From: Bartonella australis AUST/NH1
GTDB lineage: Bacteria; Pseudomonadota; Alphaproteobacteria; Rhizobiales; Rhizobiaceae
Assembly: GCF_000341355.1 (NCBI RefSeq)
Contig: NC_020300.1
Coordinates: 558,001 to 622,000 of the forward strand
DNA: 64,000 nt
Reading direction: 5' to 3'
Numbering within the stretch: the stretch's first letter is position 1; the number at the start of each line of letters is the position of its first letter. Shown here piece by piece: positions 41,301-50,475 of the stretch. The notes under the pieces are model-generated. The model saw only the letters and a program-made list of their open reading frames with translations. It was not told the DNA's origin and searched no databases. The position numbers and the translations under genes are program-made.

Positions 41301-43295
41301 CCGCGTGTTTCTGTTCCTTCGAGGCATAAGCCTGGTCCACATTTGCCGCCTGGTGGCCTTTCGCCTATTTCATTTGATGGTAGAGAAGATAATGGCTGGA
41401 AACAAAAGCCAGATCAGCCATCTCGGCGTAAAGATAAACCGCGTGTTTCTGTTCCTTCGAGGCATAAGCCTGGTCCACATTTGCCGCCTGGTGGCCTTTC
41501 GCCTATTTCATTTGATGGTAGAGAAGATAATGGCTGGAAACAAAAGCCAGATCAGCCATCTCGGCGTAAAGATAAACCGCGTGTTTCTGTTCCTTCGAGG
41601 CATAAGCCTGGTCCACATTTGCCGCCTGGTGGCCTTTCGCCTATTTCATTTGATGGTAGAGAAGATAATGGCTGGAAACAAAAGCCAGATCAGCCATCTC
41701 GGCGTAAAGATAAACCGCGTGTTTCTGTTCCTTCGAGGCATAAGCCTGGTCCACATTTGCCGCCTGGTGGTCTTTCACCTATTTCATTTGATGGTAAAGA
41801 AGATAATGGCTGGAAGCAGGGCCAGCGTCGCTCTCGTCGGCACGTGGTTGAGGATACGCAAATAGCTGATCTTTCAGCTGTTTCGCCTTCGATTCTAGAA
41901 CGTCGGGCTAATGGGGCAGATGTTTTTGAGTCCGGTTTAAAAAGGCCGGAAGTTTCTGCTTCTTCGGCGCTCATGTCTGATGATAAAGATGATGCAGTAA
42001 TGGTCGCGTTCGATTCGAAGCTGATGTCTGATGATGCGACAGTGGTGTTTGGTGATGAAACATTAGATCTGTCTGATGATAAAAATGATGCAGCAATGGT
42101 CGCGTCCGATCCGGAGCTGATGTCTGATGATGCGACAGTGGCTATGTTCGGTGATGGAACATTAGATCTGTCTGATGATAAAAATGATGCAGTAATGGTC
42201 GTGTCCGATGACGCAAATAGCGGTGAAACGGAGCATCAGGTCCGTTCCGCTCGAAATGTCAATCAGAGATTACGGGTTCCTGCTTCTTCAAGCGTCTCGA
42301 GACCAGAACATGAGGCTGTTCAGGTCATTTCACCAGAGGGTTGGAATCCTAGCTTAGGAAAACCAAGAGTCTCTCTTCTTTTAACGGCCCCATCCACTGA
42401 TGCGGTGTTATCTATGGCGGCGGCTACCGGGCTTATTTTTCATAATGAGGTGCAGAGTTTGCGCTCTGGAAGGGGGATTTTGGATAAAAATAAGAAAGGT
42501 ACAGCTCTGTGGACCTCTATGATTAAAAGTAAAGAACAAATTGCTGCAGGCCACGCGCATTTTAAGCTTGAGCAGACTGGTGTGATATTGGGTTTAGGCC
42601 ATTTAAGGGAATTTGTGAGTGGGGAGGTTTATATTGGAGGCTTCGGCAGTTATGATCAGGCGCGCATCGTACATGCGCGGGACGGTGTTAGTGATGTGAG
42701 CACTTATGGCGTGGGAGCTTATGCGACTTATTTTGATCATAATGGTTGGTATTTAGATAGCGTCGTGAAATATAATTATTACCAAAATGATCTGAAGGCT
42801 ATTTCAACTAATAAACTTCCGATAAAAGGGGCTTACAATCAGTGGGCGGTAGGTGCGTCATTTGAGACAGGTTACCGTTTATATGCAGGAAAAGATACTT
42901 GGATGCAGCCTTATGGACAATTAACTTGGTCGCATGTTGAAGGTCAAACGCTAAAACTTTCCAATGGTATGATAGGTGAGATAGCGCCGTCTGCTTCGTT
43001 GCGTAGTGAAGTTGGGTTATCTGTGGGGCATGAATTAACCTTTGGCGTAGACACTTCATTAACGGCTTACGCTACAGTTTCTTGGTTACGTGAATATATC
43101 GATAATAATCATACAGTAATTAACAAAGTGCATAAATTTACCACTGACTTATCTAGGGATGTAGGTAAGTTAGGAGTTGGTTTGAGCGGTTTTTTACATG
43201 ATAAGCTGACATTTTATGCGGAAGCTCATTATATGAAGGGGTATAAAACTGAACAATCTCTGCAAGGTATCCTGGGCATTCGCTATAATTTCTAA
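38313..43295 (+). CDS. autotransporter 3 with double passenger and repeat linker
   Basis: A 1,660-residue type V secretion protein. The GTG start and signal peptide match those of autotransporter 2. Module 1 (about residues 24-415) and module 2 (about 495-895) are paralogous beta-helix passengers with GGVQNVFG-type repeats; each ends in KIWYL. A basic motif (GRSSRHV, near 473) separates them and another (SRRRPPRHV) follows module 2. Then come five copies of a 46-residue Pro-rich repeat, an acidic repeat of 32-33 residues, and a barrel of about 285 residues ending GILGIRYNF. The frame contains G7-G9 runs. Likely an adhesin or secreted effector at the cell surface; the exact role is unknown. 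Confidence 0.88.
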   Translation: MRYKLIFSVLMMNSFLVQTAGAGMSVEEFVEKFPANAPKIPANFSFGVKFFGKTASNGGAVELVENGGVSVGSEIKKGMKQIVTHGGNSFWPRITGGAQFVYEEDGASSAFKEDSFRRKSASSSAIIHGNGGVSGQQNIYNGGESWDTRIGPGGVQNVFGTGEHLGGTASNTVVYEGGRQNIWGGGRANTVTLGNGSKQVIYLGGSAENLTIESGGSSWVQSSTKLGGTTKINEGGHLYLFTGGNGGHLTKGEVALENGWSNEEVFSVNDSSSRVNIDNLNGDGGTISFSSVGPDGRFSELHIDNLSGSSHFNFRVNAGEGRGDYLFVKKGAGNHTVSVVDTGIEATNSFSQVSGSPFGIDLITDRSGGANFTLEGSSAGSIRAVDRGAYMYNLSQRSGGKGSEKIWYLSAAGNRTGRLRDLSRISVSRPPFPDDVMTRLSGGGRESGGHSSDISFLVVSPGGRDDKKNRGRSSRHVTRGLESTDFSSSSSTLSSSLMTKKLYDSMTLNQEVSKGRSLITTLFSRGTKVGDGGVEVVEHGGYSTSATINTGGKQIVKDGGSASGTKIEGGEQFIHGERGFFSSFEEGNFRKYSGSYGDFVSGTESTKGKQNVYDSGVAWGAHIGRGGVQNVFGRHGRPGGAASNTTVYDGGQQNIFEGGKAEGVIVKEGGKQAVYSGGFTKELTIGNGGHSWIFSGAKLGGGIKVDTGGGLHLFTGDNTPYSTKEEIPLSGRVNEEVFFSGANNSWFDIEKLSGGGTVNFESVGYDERFSTLYVGDLSGSLHFNFRINYGGHRSDYLIVKNGSGNHTINVIDTGIEVADSVSLKHSLVSELNLIFDRSGGANFTLKNPLGGEISTIDSGAYMYILRSRTKISHKRKRDTENEGKIWYLVAATGAQGTHQSGESFSQRRVKKGPQVSASSSSLPGGSSLISFSDEGQKQSRRRPPRHVNDQPRVSVPSRHKPGPHLPPGGLSPISFDGREDNGWKQKPDQPSRRKDKPRVSVPSRHKPGPHLPPGGLSPISFDGREDNGWKQKPDQPSRRKDKPRVSVPSRHKPGPHLPPGGLSPISFDGREDNGWKQKPDQPSRRKDKPRVSVPSRHKPGPHLPPGGLSPISFDGREDNGWKQKPDQPSRRKDKPRVSVPSRHKPGPHLPPGGLSPISFDGKEDNGWKQGQRRSRRHVVEDTQIADLSAVSPSILERRANGADVFESGLKRPEVSASSALMSDDKDDAVMVAFDSKLMSDDATVVFGDETLDLSDDKNDAAMVASDPELMSDDATVAMFGDGTLDLSDDKNDAVMVVSDDANSGETEHQVRSARNVNQRLRVPASSSVSRPEHEAVQVISPEGWNPSLGKPRVSLLLTAPSTDAVLSMAAATGLIFHNEVQSLRSGRGILDKNKKGTALWTSMIKSKEQIAAGHAHFKLEQTGVILGLGHLREFVSGEVYIGGFGSYDQARIVHARDGVSDVSTYGVGAYATYFDHNGWYLDSVVKYNYYQNDLKAISTNKLPIKGAYNQWAVGASFETGYRLYAGKDTWMQPYGQLTWSHVEGQTLKLSNGMIGEIAPSASLRSEVGLSVGHELTFGVDTSLTAYATVSWLREYIDNNHTVINKVHKFTTDLSRDVGKLGVGLSGFLHDKLTFYAEAHYMKGYKTEQSLQGILGIRYNF
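40186..40194 (+). repeat. poly-G tract (G9) inside autotransporter 3
   Basis: Nine G residues in the second passenger module; a further G9 run is at 40434-40442 and a G7 run at 39414-39420. All are in frame within glycine codons and are candidate slippage sites. Confidence 0.7.
41164..41816 (+). repeat. 138-bp tandem repeat (46-residue unit, five copies)
   Basis: Unit starts are at 41164, 41302, 41440, 41578 and 41716; the fifth is cut at about 101 bases. The unit encodes RVSVPSRHKPGPHLPPGG, then LSPISFDGREDNGWKQ and KPDQPSRRKDKP. Copies 2-4 are identical by eye; copies 1 and 5 share TCTTTCACC where the inner ones have CCTTTCGCC. Near identity indicates recent copy-number change. Confidence 0.95.
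41889..43295 (+). repeat. long direct repeat, copy 2 (end of autotransporter 3)
   Basis: Partner of 36541-37948. It includes the acidic repeat (units beginning about 41975, 42071 and 42170, 96 and 99 bases apart, core MSDDATV and LSDDKNDA) and the complete barrel. Here the frame is intact. Confidence 0.9.
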
Positions 43296-43390
43296 TAATG
43301 TAAAGCGCTTTTCTGTTTCCTGATTAGAGAATAGTTTTTGGGGCTACGCTTCATCGTAGCGGGTTGTGTATATCGTTACATTTTATACTT

Positions 43391-43429
43391 CGCTCCCCTT
43401 GGCGGATGAGTTAAGGGGGGCGTTTTTTT
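43391..43429 (+). terminator. terminator after autotransporter 3
   Basis: A 10-bp stem, CGCTCCCCTT / AAGGGGGGCG (one T-G pair), with a 12-base loop and seven T residues. An additional GCTACG/CGTAGC hairpin lies at 43343-43360. The rest of the 43296-43608 gap shows no gene. Confidence 0.88.
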
Positions 43430-43608
43430 CAAGTGCAGGATATATAAGCGTTTTTGCATTTTTAGTGGAGAAAGGCCTTTAGTTCGGTCCGTTTTGAAAT
43501 TAATTGGGGGTAATTTGACTCAATTAATTAGTATAAGAGAAAGAACCAGGGATGAAGAAAAGATATACTTTTTTGCACGAGGAAAAATAAGACTTGAATT
43601 ATGATAGC

Positions 43609-45486
43609 TCAGTTTTGTACCATCCGCGTTTCATATTGGTCGGATAACGCAAACCAGAGTGCTTCGGCTTCTTCGAGTGCTTTAGTTGTTTTTGCGCGCT
43701 CTTTCGCTTTTTCAGGAAGGCGCTCGTTGAAAGAAGCAGAAACTAGCTCTTCGTCGAGCTGTGTGATATGTTTGTGTAAATGCTCTATCAATGCTTCTAT
43801 TTCGGTAATTTGCTTGCGTAATGGTGCGAGATCGGAGCGCTTTTGAGCGTTAATTTTTCGTTGGGCATTTTTAGAAAGAGAGGGTTGTTTTTTAGAAGAA
43901 ACTTTCGTTTTTTGGGAAGAAGAAGAGCCAATAACCTCTGAATGGTAGGCGTCCATATCACCTTCATAAGGAAGTACAGTTTCGTTTTTTACACACCATA
44001 GGCGGTTCATCGTTGCTTCTATGAGGTGGCGGTCATGAGAAATTAGTATAATCGCCCCGTTAAAATGATTAAGTGCATGTGTTAGTTCCATGCGGCTATC
44101 AATGTCGAGATGATTGGTTGGTTCGTCAAAAATGAGAAGATGGGGGCCTTCAAAAACGGTAAGCCCCATAAGCAAGCGTACTTTTTCACCTCCTGAAAGA
44201 TCTTTAGCTTTTGTCATCATTTTTTCTGTTGATAGCCCCATACGTGCTACTGCAGAGCGTATTTGCACTTCTGTTTTTCCCGGCATTAAATGACGTACGT
44301 GGTCTACAGCACCTTCTTCTGGTCTAAGATTATCTAGTTGATGTTGTGCAAAATAAGCAATTTTTAAGTGGGGAGCGAGCGTTATTTCGCCCTGTTCTGA
44401 TTTAAGACGACCGGCAAGCAATTTCGCGAAGGTTGATTTACCATTTCCGTTTAAACCTAAGAGCGCAATACGGTCGTCATTATCAATTCTTAAATTCAGT
44501 TGTTTTAAAATTGGTTTACCTGATTCATAACCAACATTTACATTTGATAATGTGATGATGGGTGAAGCTGCTGGTTTTTCTGCTTCCGGAAAAATAAAAG
44601 GCTGAGTCTTTTTTTCTCTCCACATTGTGATTGATTTAAGTTTTTTGAGTGCCTTAAGACGTGATTGTGCCTGTCGGGATTTGCTTGCTTGGGCGCGAAA
44701 ACGAGCGACAAAGTCTTGTATATGTTTTTGTTGTATTTCTCGTTTTTCAGTTTGTTTTTTCTGTACTTTAACAGCTTCGGATTTTTGTTGCTCAAATTGG
44801 TCATAATTACCACGCCAGAGGGTAAGCTTATGATCTTCAAGATGCATAATAAAATCGACTGTGCTATTTAAAAGATTGCGGTCATGGCTAATTATAATGG
44901 CTGTGCGGGGGTACAGGCGTATATAGTCGATGAGCCATAGGGTGCCCTCAATATCGAGATAATTTGTTGGTTCGTCGAGAAGCAGAAGGTCGGGTTCGGT
45001 AAAAAGTACAGCCGCTAACGCAATTCGCATGCGCCATCCACCAGAAAAAGATGAGCTTGGCCGTTGTTGTGCGTGAGAATCAAATCCTAAACCAGAAAGG
45101 ATTTTGCTAGCACGTGCTTCTGCGGTATGGGCACCGATATCAGTTAAGCGTGCGTGAATAGCGGCAATACGCGCAGGGTCAGTCTCTGTTTTTGCTTCAC
45201 GTAGAAGGTCGGAGCGTTCTTTGTGCGCTGTTAAAACAAGGTCGAGCAAAGATTGTTCGACCGCCGGGGCTTCTTGGAGGACTTGACCAATTTGTGTATT
45301 TTGCGGCATGGTAATATTGCCGCTGTCGGGGAAAATATCACCTATAATTGCGCGAAAAAGTGTTGATTTTCCGGTGCCATTATGGCCAACAAGCCCAGTT
45401 TTTGAGCCGGCAGGAAGTGCGATATTAGCGCGGTCAATTAGGAGACGCCCACTCATTCGTATTGTGATATCGTTGATCATCAACAT
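43609..45486 (-). CDS. ABC-F family ATPase (YheS/Uup-like)
   Basis: A soluble protein of 625 residues with two ABC domains and no membrane segment. Walker A sites are GHNGTGKST and GLNGNGKST; signatures are SFSGGWRMR and DLSGGEKVR; Walker B sites are LLLLDEPTNYLD and LLIFDEPTNHLD. The linker between domains is rich in Lys and Arg, and a C-terminal coiled-coil (about 540-620) follows. ABC-F proteins act on the ribosome during translation; the YheS group fits best by length and C-terminal coil. The start is ATG 45486 or 45480. Confidence 0.9.
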   Translation of the reverse strand: MLMINDITIRMSGRLLIDRANIALPAGSKTGLVGHNGTGKSTLFRAIIGDIFPDSGNITMPQNTQIGQVLQEAPAVEQSLLDLVLTAHKERSDLLREAKTETDPARIAAIHARLTDIGAHTAEARASKILSGLGFDSHAQQRPSSSFSGGWRMRIALAAVLFTEPDLLLLDEPTNYLDIEGTLWLIDYIRLYPRTAIIISHDRNLLNSTVDFIMHLEDHKLTLWRGNYDQFEQQKSEAVKVQKKQTEKREIQQKHIQDFVARFRAQASKSRQAQSRLKALKKLKSITMWREKKTQPFIFPEAEKPAASPIITLSNVNVGYESGKPILKQLNLRIDNDDRIALLGLNGNGKSTFAKLLAGRLKSEQGEITLAPHLKIAYFAQHQLDNLRPEEGAVDHVRHLMPGKTEVQIRSAVARMGLSTEKMMTKAKDLSGGEKVRLLMGLTVFEGPHLLIFDEPTNHLDIDSRMELTHALNHFNGAIILISHDRHLIEATMNRLWCVKNETVLPYEGDMDAYHSEVIGSSSSQKTKVSSKKQPSLSKNAQRKINAQKRSDLAPLRKQITEIEALIEHLHKHITQLDEELVSASFNERLPEKAKERAKTTKALEEAEALWFALSDQYETRMVQN

Positions 45487-45726
45487 AGGGAAAAGTTCTC
45501 TCCGCGTGATTTTAACTATGCGTAAACGCGCTTAACCTTCGAAAAGGAGGAAGCCATAGCAATCAGATAAGTAAGCTGCCAATATTTTATTTGCTTAAGG
45601 TCAGCTATATTAAAAAAAATCATAGAATCTCAAAAATTAAGAAAGATTGTCTGTACTTACTTGGCAAAAGACGCTTTGCAAGTTATAAAGAAACGAGACG
45701 ATTTTGTAAATGAAATAGGTAATCAT

Positions 45727-46149
45727 ATGGCTGTGGAACGTACTTTTTCTATGATTAAACCAGACGCGACGCGTCGTAATTTGACGGGGGCAATTACAAA
45801 GATGCTCGAGGATGCGGGTTTACGTGTTGTCGCATCTAAGCGTATATGGATGAGCCAGAATGAAGCTGAGGGATTTTACGCGGTCCATAAAGGGCGTCCG
45901 TTTTTTGCAGAGCTAGTAGAATTTATGTCTTCGGGTCCAACTGTTGTGCAGGTTTTGGAAGGTGAAAGTGCTATCACTAAAAACCGTGAGGTGATGGGCG
46001 CTACGGATCCTGCTGATGCAAAGGAAGGGACAATTCGTAAAGTACACGCTTTGTCGATTAGCGAAAACTCCGTTCACGGCTCAGATAGCGCTGAGTCCGC
46101 AAAAATAGAAATAGCCTACTGGTTTTCCGATATCGAAATTGTTGGTTAA
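45727..46149 (+). CDS. ndk: nucleoside diphosphate kinase
   Basis: The enzyme transfers phosphate between nucleoside di- and triphosphates through a phospho-histidine. ATG 45727 is chosen since [18 protein letters not shown] is the normal N-terminus; the open frame from 45661 adds 22 residues foreign to the family. The 140-residue protein has the active His in [12 protein letters not shown]. It is divergent from the ABC-F gene; the 240-base gap should hold both promoters. Confidence 0.96.
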   Translation: MAVERTFSMIKPDATRRNLTGAITKMLEDAGLRVVASKRIWMSQNEAEGFYAVHKGRPFFAELVEFMSSGPTVVQVLEGESAITKNREVMGATDPADAKEGTIRKVHALSISENSVHGSDSAESAKIEIAYWFSDIEIVG

Positions 46150-46403
46150 TTTTAATGTGTGCGGGAAGTAAAAGATTCCGGGACAGTATTTGGTGGCGAT
46201 TTTTTCCGTGAGGTAGCAGGCTTTCTTGTTAAAGAACGCGCGCACCCCGGGGGCCTTTTGTGAGATATTTTCTGACCTAACTGCCTATTTGCCCACTTAA
46301 TAGCAGGAGTGATTTTTTGCTATAGCCGATAAAATCAGCACGACGTTATTTGCACGGCCTCACAATTTTGTCATTAACACTCAGAAACGATTCAAAATCA
46401 GCG

Positions 46404-46436
46404 CTATTATCGGGCGTTTTCAACGACCGATAATAG
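46404..46436. repeat. perfect 10-bp inverted repeat downstream of pgsA
   Basis: CTATTATCGG and CCGATAATAG with a 13-base loop, 28 bases beyond the pgsA stop. There is no T-run on either strand, so it may protect the mRNA end rather than terminate. The 46150-46463 gap otherwise shows no gene; moaD/moaE, which follow pgsA in some relatives, are not visible. Confidence 0.5.
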
Positions 46437-46463
46437 GAAAAAAGCGCGACCTCATTATGTCCA

Positions 46464-47045
46464 TCATGTAATGACGTGTTTTAAGCCTGCACGGAAATAG
46501 TCCCATCCTGTCCACAATGTGAGAAGGGCTGAAATCCACAGCATAATTATACCAAATTCCGTTATGTAAGGGATAATTTTATTACCAGCCGGTCCTGTTA
46601 AGAGGAATACAATAGCTACCATTTGCACGGAAGTTTTCCATTTTGCAAGACGAGAGACGGGAACACTTACTTTTAGCTCAGCTAAATATTCACGTAGTCC
46701 TGACACAAGAATTTCTCGGCAAAGAATAATTATAGCGGCCCAAAGGGACCATCCGGCGATAGTACTATCTGCGGCGAGCAGCAGCAAGCAGGCGGAGACA
46801 AGGAGCTTATCTGCAATTGGGTCCAACATGCGGCCAATGTTGGATGTTTGTTTCCAAATACGGGCAAGGTAGCCATCCAAAAAGTCGGTAACGGACGCGA
46901 TTATAAAAATAGAAGCGGACATTAAACGCGCAATATCACTTGATTGTAATCGCCCTTCTAAAAAGAAGCACGCTACTACTAAAGGAACAGCAGCAATCCG
47001 CGCGTAAGTTAGAATATTAGGGAAGGAAAAAGTATGATTTTTCAT
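46464..47045 (-). CDS. pgsA: CDP-diacylglycerol-glycerol-3-phosphate 3-phosphatidyltransferase
   Basis: The enzyme makes phosphatidylglycerol phosphate, the first step to PG and cardiolipin, at the inner membrane. The CDP-alcohol transferase motif is DFLDGYLARIWKQ, then GRMLDPIADK (about residues 53-80). The N-terminus FPNILTYARIAAVPLV is typical. It has 193 residues and about four or five helices. It lies 74 bases downstream of uvrC in the same direction, the usual uvrC-pgsA pairing. Confidence 0.95.
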   Translation of the reverse strand: MKNHTFSFPNILTYARIAAVPLVVACFFLEGRLQSSDIARLMSASIFIIASVTDFLDGYLARIWKQTSNIGRMLDPIADKLLVSACLLLLAADSTIAGWSLWAAIIILCREILVSGLREYLAELKVSVPVSRLAKWKTSVQMVAIVFLLTGPAGNKIIPYITEFGIIMLWISALLTLWTGWDYFRAGLKHVIT

Positions 47046-47119
47046 AGGGTCATTTTCAATCCTTTGCGGAGCATAGCATATCCCGCGAACGTAACAAGGC
47101 GAAGATCATGAAACAAGCC

Positions 47120-49153
47120 TTATTTTTCGTTAAAATAATTATAGATTTTTTGCGCAATTGCGGTGGAAATACCCGAGACTTTCGCTAAATCTTCGACGGG
47201 GGCGCCAGAGATAGCTTTGACGCTTCCGAAATAATTTAATAAAGCGCGTTTTCTTGTTGGTCCTACATTTTTAATCTCGTCAAGTGGATTTTTAAAGGTT
47301 TCTTTTTTTCGTTTTATTTTGTGAGTTCCAATTGCAAAACGGTGCGCTTCATCGCGCAGGCGCTGTAAAAAATAAAGAACAGGGTCGCGGGGTGGAAGTG
47401 TAAAGGGTGATCTTCCTTTTACAAAAAACCGTTCACGGCCTGCATCACGGTCAGCGCCTTTCGCTATACCAACCGCCGTGATAAGACCCTCTAGCCCTAA
47501 GGCAGATAATGTTGCTTGCACAGTGTTTATTTGTCCCGCACCACCGTCAATTAATATAAGATCAGGCCAAATAGGAAGAGAATCTGAGCTTTTAGTTTTT
47601 ATATCTTTTTTTTTAGGGAGACCGTGCATTTTGATGAGGCGCGAGAATCTTCGTTCAATAACTTCTTGCATCATGCCTAAATCGTTACCAGGCGTAATAG
47701 TAGTTGAACGGATATTGAATTTGCGATATTGATTTTTAATGAATCCTGTCTGGCCAGCAACGATCATCGCTCCTACTGCATTTGTGCCCATAATATGTGA
47801 ATTGTCATAGACTTCGATGCGGCGCGGGGTACGCGACAGCTGGAATGTTTTGGCGACGCTTTGAAGAAGTGTTGCGTAGGTCGATGTCTCCGCAAGCTTA
47901 CGCGCGAGTGCTTCAAGAGCATTGGTGTAAGCGTAGTATACGAGAGCTTTCCGTTCTCTTTGTTTTGGTAGAGATACGGATATTTTTTGGTTTGTTTTCA
48001 GCTTTAATGCTTCCGTTAAAAGTGATTTTTCTTTAATTTCTTCAGACAGAAGGATGAGCTTTGGGACCGGTTTGTCATCGTAGAATTGCGCAATAAAACT
48101 TGACAAAATCTCAGCGCTAGGGAAAGACAGATCTGCTTTAGGAAAATAAGCTCGATTTCCCCAGTTTTGCCCCATACGAAAAAAAAATACTTGTATACAG
48201 GTCATCCCTCCCTGCTGTGCGATTGCAAATACGTCTGCTTCTTCTACTGTTTGAGGATTAATACCTTGAGAGCTTTGTATATGAGAAAGGGCTGATAAAC
48301 GGTCGCGGTAAGCTGCTGCTTGTTCAAAATCGAGATTTTTTGCAGCTTCACGCATGGCATGGGCCATATCATTTTTAATGGATTGGCTTTTTCCAGAAAG
48401 GAAAGCTTCTGCTTTTTTTACTAGCTCTATATAATCGCTTTCACTTATTTCGTGTGTGCAAGGAGCGGAGCACCGCTTGATTTGATAAAGCAAGCAAGGT
48501 CGTGTGCGGTTTTCAAGAACAGAATCGGTGCAGGTCCGTAATAAAAAGGCGCGCTGTAAAACGTTGATTGTTTGTGTAACAGCTTCAGAAGAGGCAAAAG
48601 GACCAAAATAACGGGCTTTTCGCGTCCGAGCACCGCGATGTTTGTAAAGCGCGGGCGCGGGGTGATCATCGGTGATAATAATATAAGGGAAGCTTTTATC
48701 ATCGCGCAATAATATATTAAAGCGTGGATGCAACCTTTTGATTAAATTGGCTTCTAGAAGTAAGGCTTCTGTTTCCGTGTGGGTAACGACGAATTCCATA
48801 TGATATGTCGAGCGAATCATGCTAGTAATACGGTTATTATGTCCCTGTTCTCGGGTATAGTTCGCGACGCGTTTTTTTAGATTACGTGCCTTGCCAATAT
48901 AAAGAATATTACCGTTTTCGTCCAACATCCGGTAAACTCCCGGTTTATGAGGGAGATGTTTGACGAATTGTTGTATGAGTACCACGCCTTTGAATTTGTT
49001 ATCACCGTCTTCTTGGTCGGCATTGTCCCACACGACGTTGGACAAAAAAGATAAGTTGCCTCTTTTATTTACGAGATAGGGCATATTGTCTTTCGGGGTC
49101 ATTAGTTTATCCCGCAATATTTTGCGTCTTCTACATGAGGTATCATTTTTCAC
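47120..49153 (-). CDS. uvrC: excinuclease ABC subunit C
   Basis: UvrC makes both incisions in nucleotide excision repair. The GIY-YIG nuclease is at about residues 68-150 ([20 protein letters not shown]), the UVR motif at about 265 ([17 protein letters not shown]), the RNase H-like nuclease has [20 protein letters not shown], and the C-terminal tandem HhH ends the protein. It has 677 residues. The start is uncertain: GTG 49153 gives an extra basic segment and ATG 49102 is an alternative. The 49154-49480 gap upstream holds no recognised gene. Confidence 0.95.
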   Translation of the reverse strand: MKNDTSCRRRKILRDKLMTPKDNMPYLVNKRGNLSFLSNVVWDNADQEDGDNKFKGVVLIQQFVKHLPHKPGVYRMLDENGNILYIGKARNLKKRVANYTREQGHNNRITSMIRSTYHMEFVVTHTETEALLLEANLIKRLHPRFNILLRDDKSFPYIIITDDHPAPALYKHRGARTRKARYFGPFASSEAVTQTINVLQRAFLLRTCTDSVLENRTRPCLLYQIKRCSAPCTHEISESDYIELVKKAEAFLSGKSQSIKNDMAHAMREAAKNLDFEQAAAYRDRLSALSHIQSSQGINPQTVEEADVFAIAQQGGMTCIQVFFFRMGQNWGNRAYFPKADLSFPSAEILSSFIAQFYDDKPVPKLILLSEEIKEKSLLTEALKLKTNQKISVSLPKQRERKALVYYAYTNALEALARKLAETSTYATLLQSVAKTFQLSRTPRRIEVYDNSHIMGTNAVGAMIVAGQTGFIKNQYRKFNIRSTTITPGNDLGMMQEVIERRFSRLIKMHGLPKKKDIKTKSSDSLPIWPDLILIDGGAGQINTVQATLSALGLEGLITAVGIAKGADRDAGRERFFVKGRSPFTLPPRDPVLYFLQRLRDEAHRFAIGTHKIKRKKETFKNPLDEIKNVGPTRKRALLNYFGSVKAISGAPVEDLAKVSGISTAIAQKIYNYFNEK

Positions 49154-49480
49154 TAAGTATGATAGGTGTATATGTATATATTTTTCTTCTTAAATAATGC
49201 ATTATGGCGCCGGATTCTATGATTTTTGAGCTATTACTTTTAATTAAAAATCACAAAGACGCTTCTATACGCCAATTTTTAAGCTTTTTAACATTAGTGA
49301 GCGACACAGTTTCAGTGGAAATTCTGATGATTAGGCCAAGAGCTGGCTTCATTAGGAAAAAATCAAATTTGTGTTACTGGTTATGATAAGCGTTTCTGAC
49401 TGATAATTACCTTAAAAAACAGTGAATTTGACGCTTTAGATTTACAATGCAAGGCGTTTTGGTTTTAAAATAGGAAGAAA

Positions 49481-50350
49481 TTAGGGAGAATGCTTCGGTA
49501 TATCCTCCTGGATCCATTTATGAATGATTTGTGCGTTTTTATTTTTCCCAAGACGTGTAACGAGGAGAGGTGTAAGCTTTTCTATTTCTTCTTCAAGAAG
49601 GTAAGGGGGATTTATCACGATCATACCGCTTCCATTCATTGTAGGTGGTATTGAACTTTTTCGGATGTGCATTTCAAGTTGCAAAATTTTGGGGATTTTT
49701 GTCTGAATCAGTGTGTAAAGGAAATTATTAATTTCTTTGTCGTGTTTAACAGGATACCATAAAGCGTAAATACCGCCTGGGAAGCGTCGGTATGCTTTTA
49801 CCACCCACTTAATAAGGCGGGAAAATTCATCAGGTTTTTCGAAAGAAGGATCAATGAGTATAAGACCGCGTTTTTCTTTTGGTGGAAGGTGCGAATTTAA
49901 AGATAACCAACCGTCCAGATGTATGACTTTCGTTTGGTAGTCACCAGCGAAGTTGCTTGCTAAAGTTTGATAATCTTCACGGTGTAATTCAATAGCAGTT
50001 AGCCGATCTTGTTTGCGTAATAATCGGCGAATAAGGATAGGCGATCCTGGATAAAGCACGACTTCTTTGTTATGCTTATTAATCTCATCGATGACATTGT
50101 ACCACGGATAAAGAAGTGTTTTCAGGTCTTCTGGGATAGGGGCCGACAAAAACTGCCCGATACCCTCACGCCATTCTCCTGTTTTAAGTGCTTCTGAGGA
50201 AGAAAGATCGTAAAATCCGACGCCCGCATGCGTATCTATAACGCGAAAAGCTTTTTCTTTGCGCTTGAGATATTCTACGATGCGGGTGACAATAATGTGT
50301 TTAAAAACATCAGCAAAATTGCCAGCATGATAAATATGCCGATAATTCAT
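49481..50350 (-). CDS. rlmJ: 23S rRNA (A2030-N6)-methyltransferase
   Basis: RlmJ methylates A2030 in 23S rRNA with SAM. The N-terminus MNYRHIYHAGNFADVFKH is diagnostic. DTHAGVGFYDL binds SAM. The catalytic motif, usually DPPYE, reads DPSFE here (LILIDPSFEKPDEF), a change worth noting. The 289-residue length is close to the family. It lies alone between two non-coding stretches. Confidence 0.92.
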   Translation of the reverse strand: MNYRHIYHAGNFADVFKHIIVTRIVEYLKRKEKAFRVIDTHAGVGFYDLSSSEALKTGEWREGIGQFLSAPIPEDLKTLLYPWYNVIDEINKHNKEVVLYPGSPILIRRLLRKQDRLTAIELHREDYQTLASNFAGDYQTKVIHLDGWLSLNSHLPPKEKRGLILIDPSFEKPDEFSRLIKWVVKAYRRFPGGIYALWYPVKHDKEINNFLYTLIQTKIPKILQLEMHIRKSSIPPTMNGSGMIVINPPYLLEEEIEKLTPLLVTRLGKNKNAQIIHKWIQEDIPKHSP

Positions 50351-50475
50351 AGAAAAGCTCTATCATATATATGGTCACCCACCAAGTCTCTTTTTATGTA
50401 GGCCAGCGACTCTTATATTAACAAAGCTTTGCTATAAAGGCATCCGCGCTATTTTTAAAAATAGGAAAATACACC

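Noticed and set aside
41164..41816. CRISPR-like regular spacing
   Set aside because: The units are contiguous and coding, with no variable spacers and a period of 138 bases.
41155..41865. A 236-codon open frame overlapping the tandem repeat in another frame
   Set aside because: The repeat unit is a multiple of three, so any stop-free frame is carried through all copies. Its own frame belongs to autotransporter 3, and no start context or family supports the other.
49204..49386. 60-codon frame upstream of uvrC
   Set aside because: No ribosome site, no family and no neighbours in the same unit.
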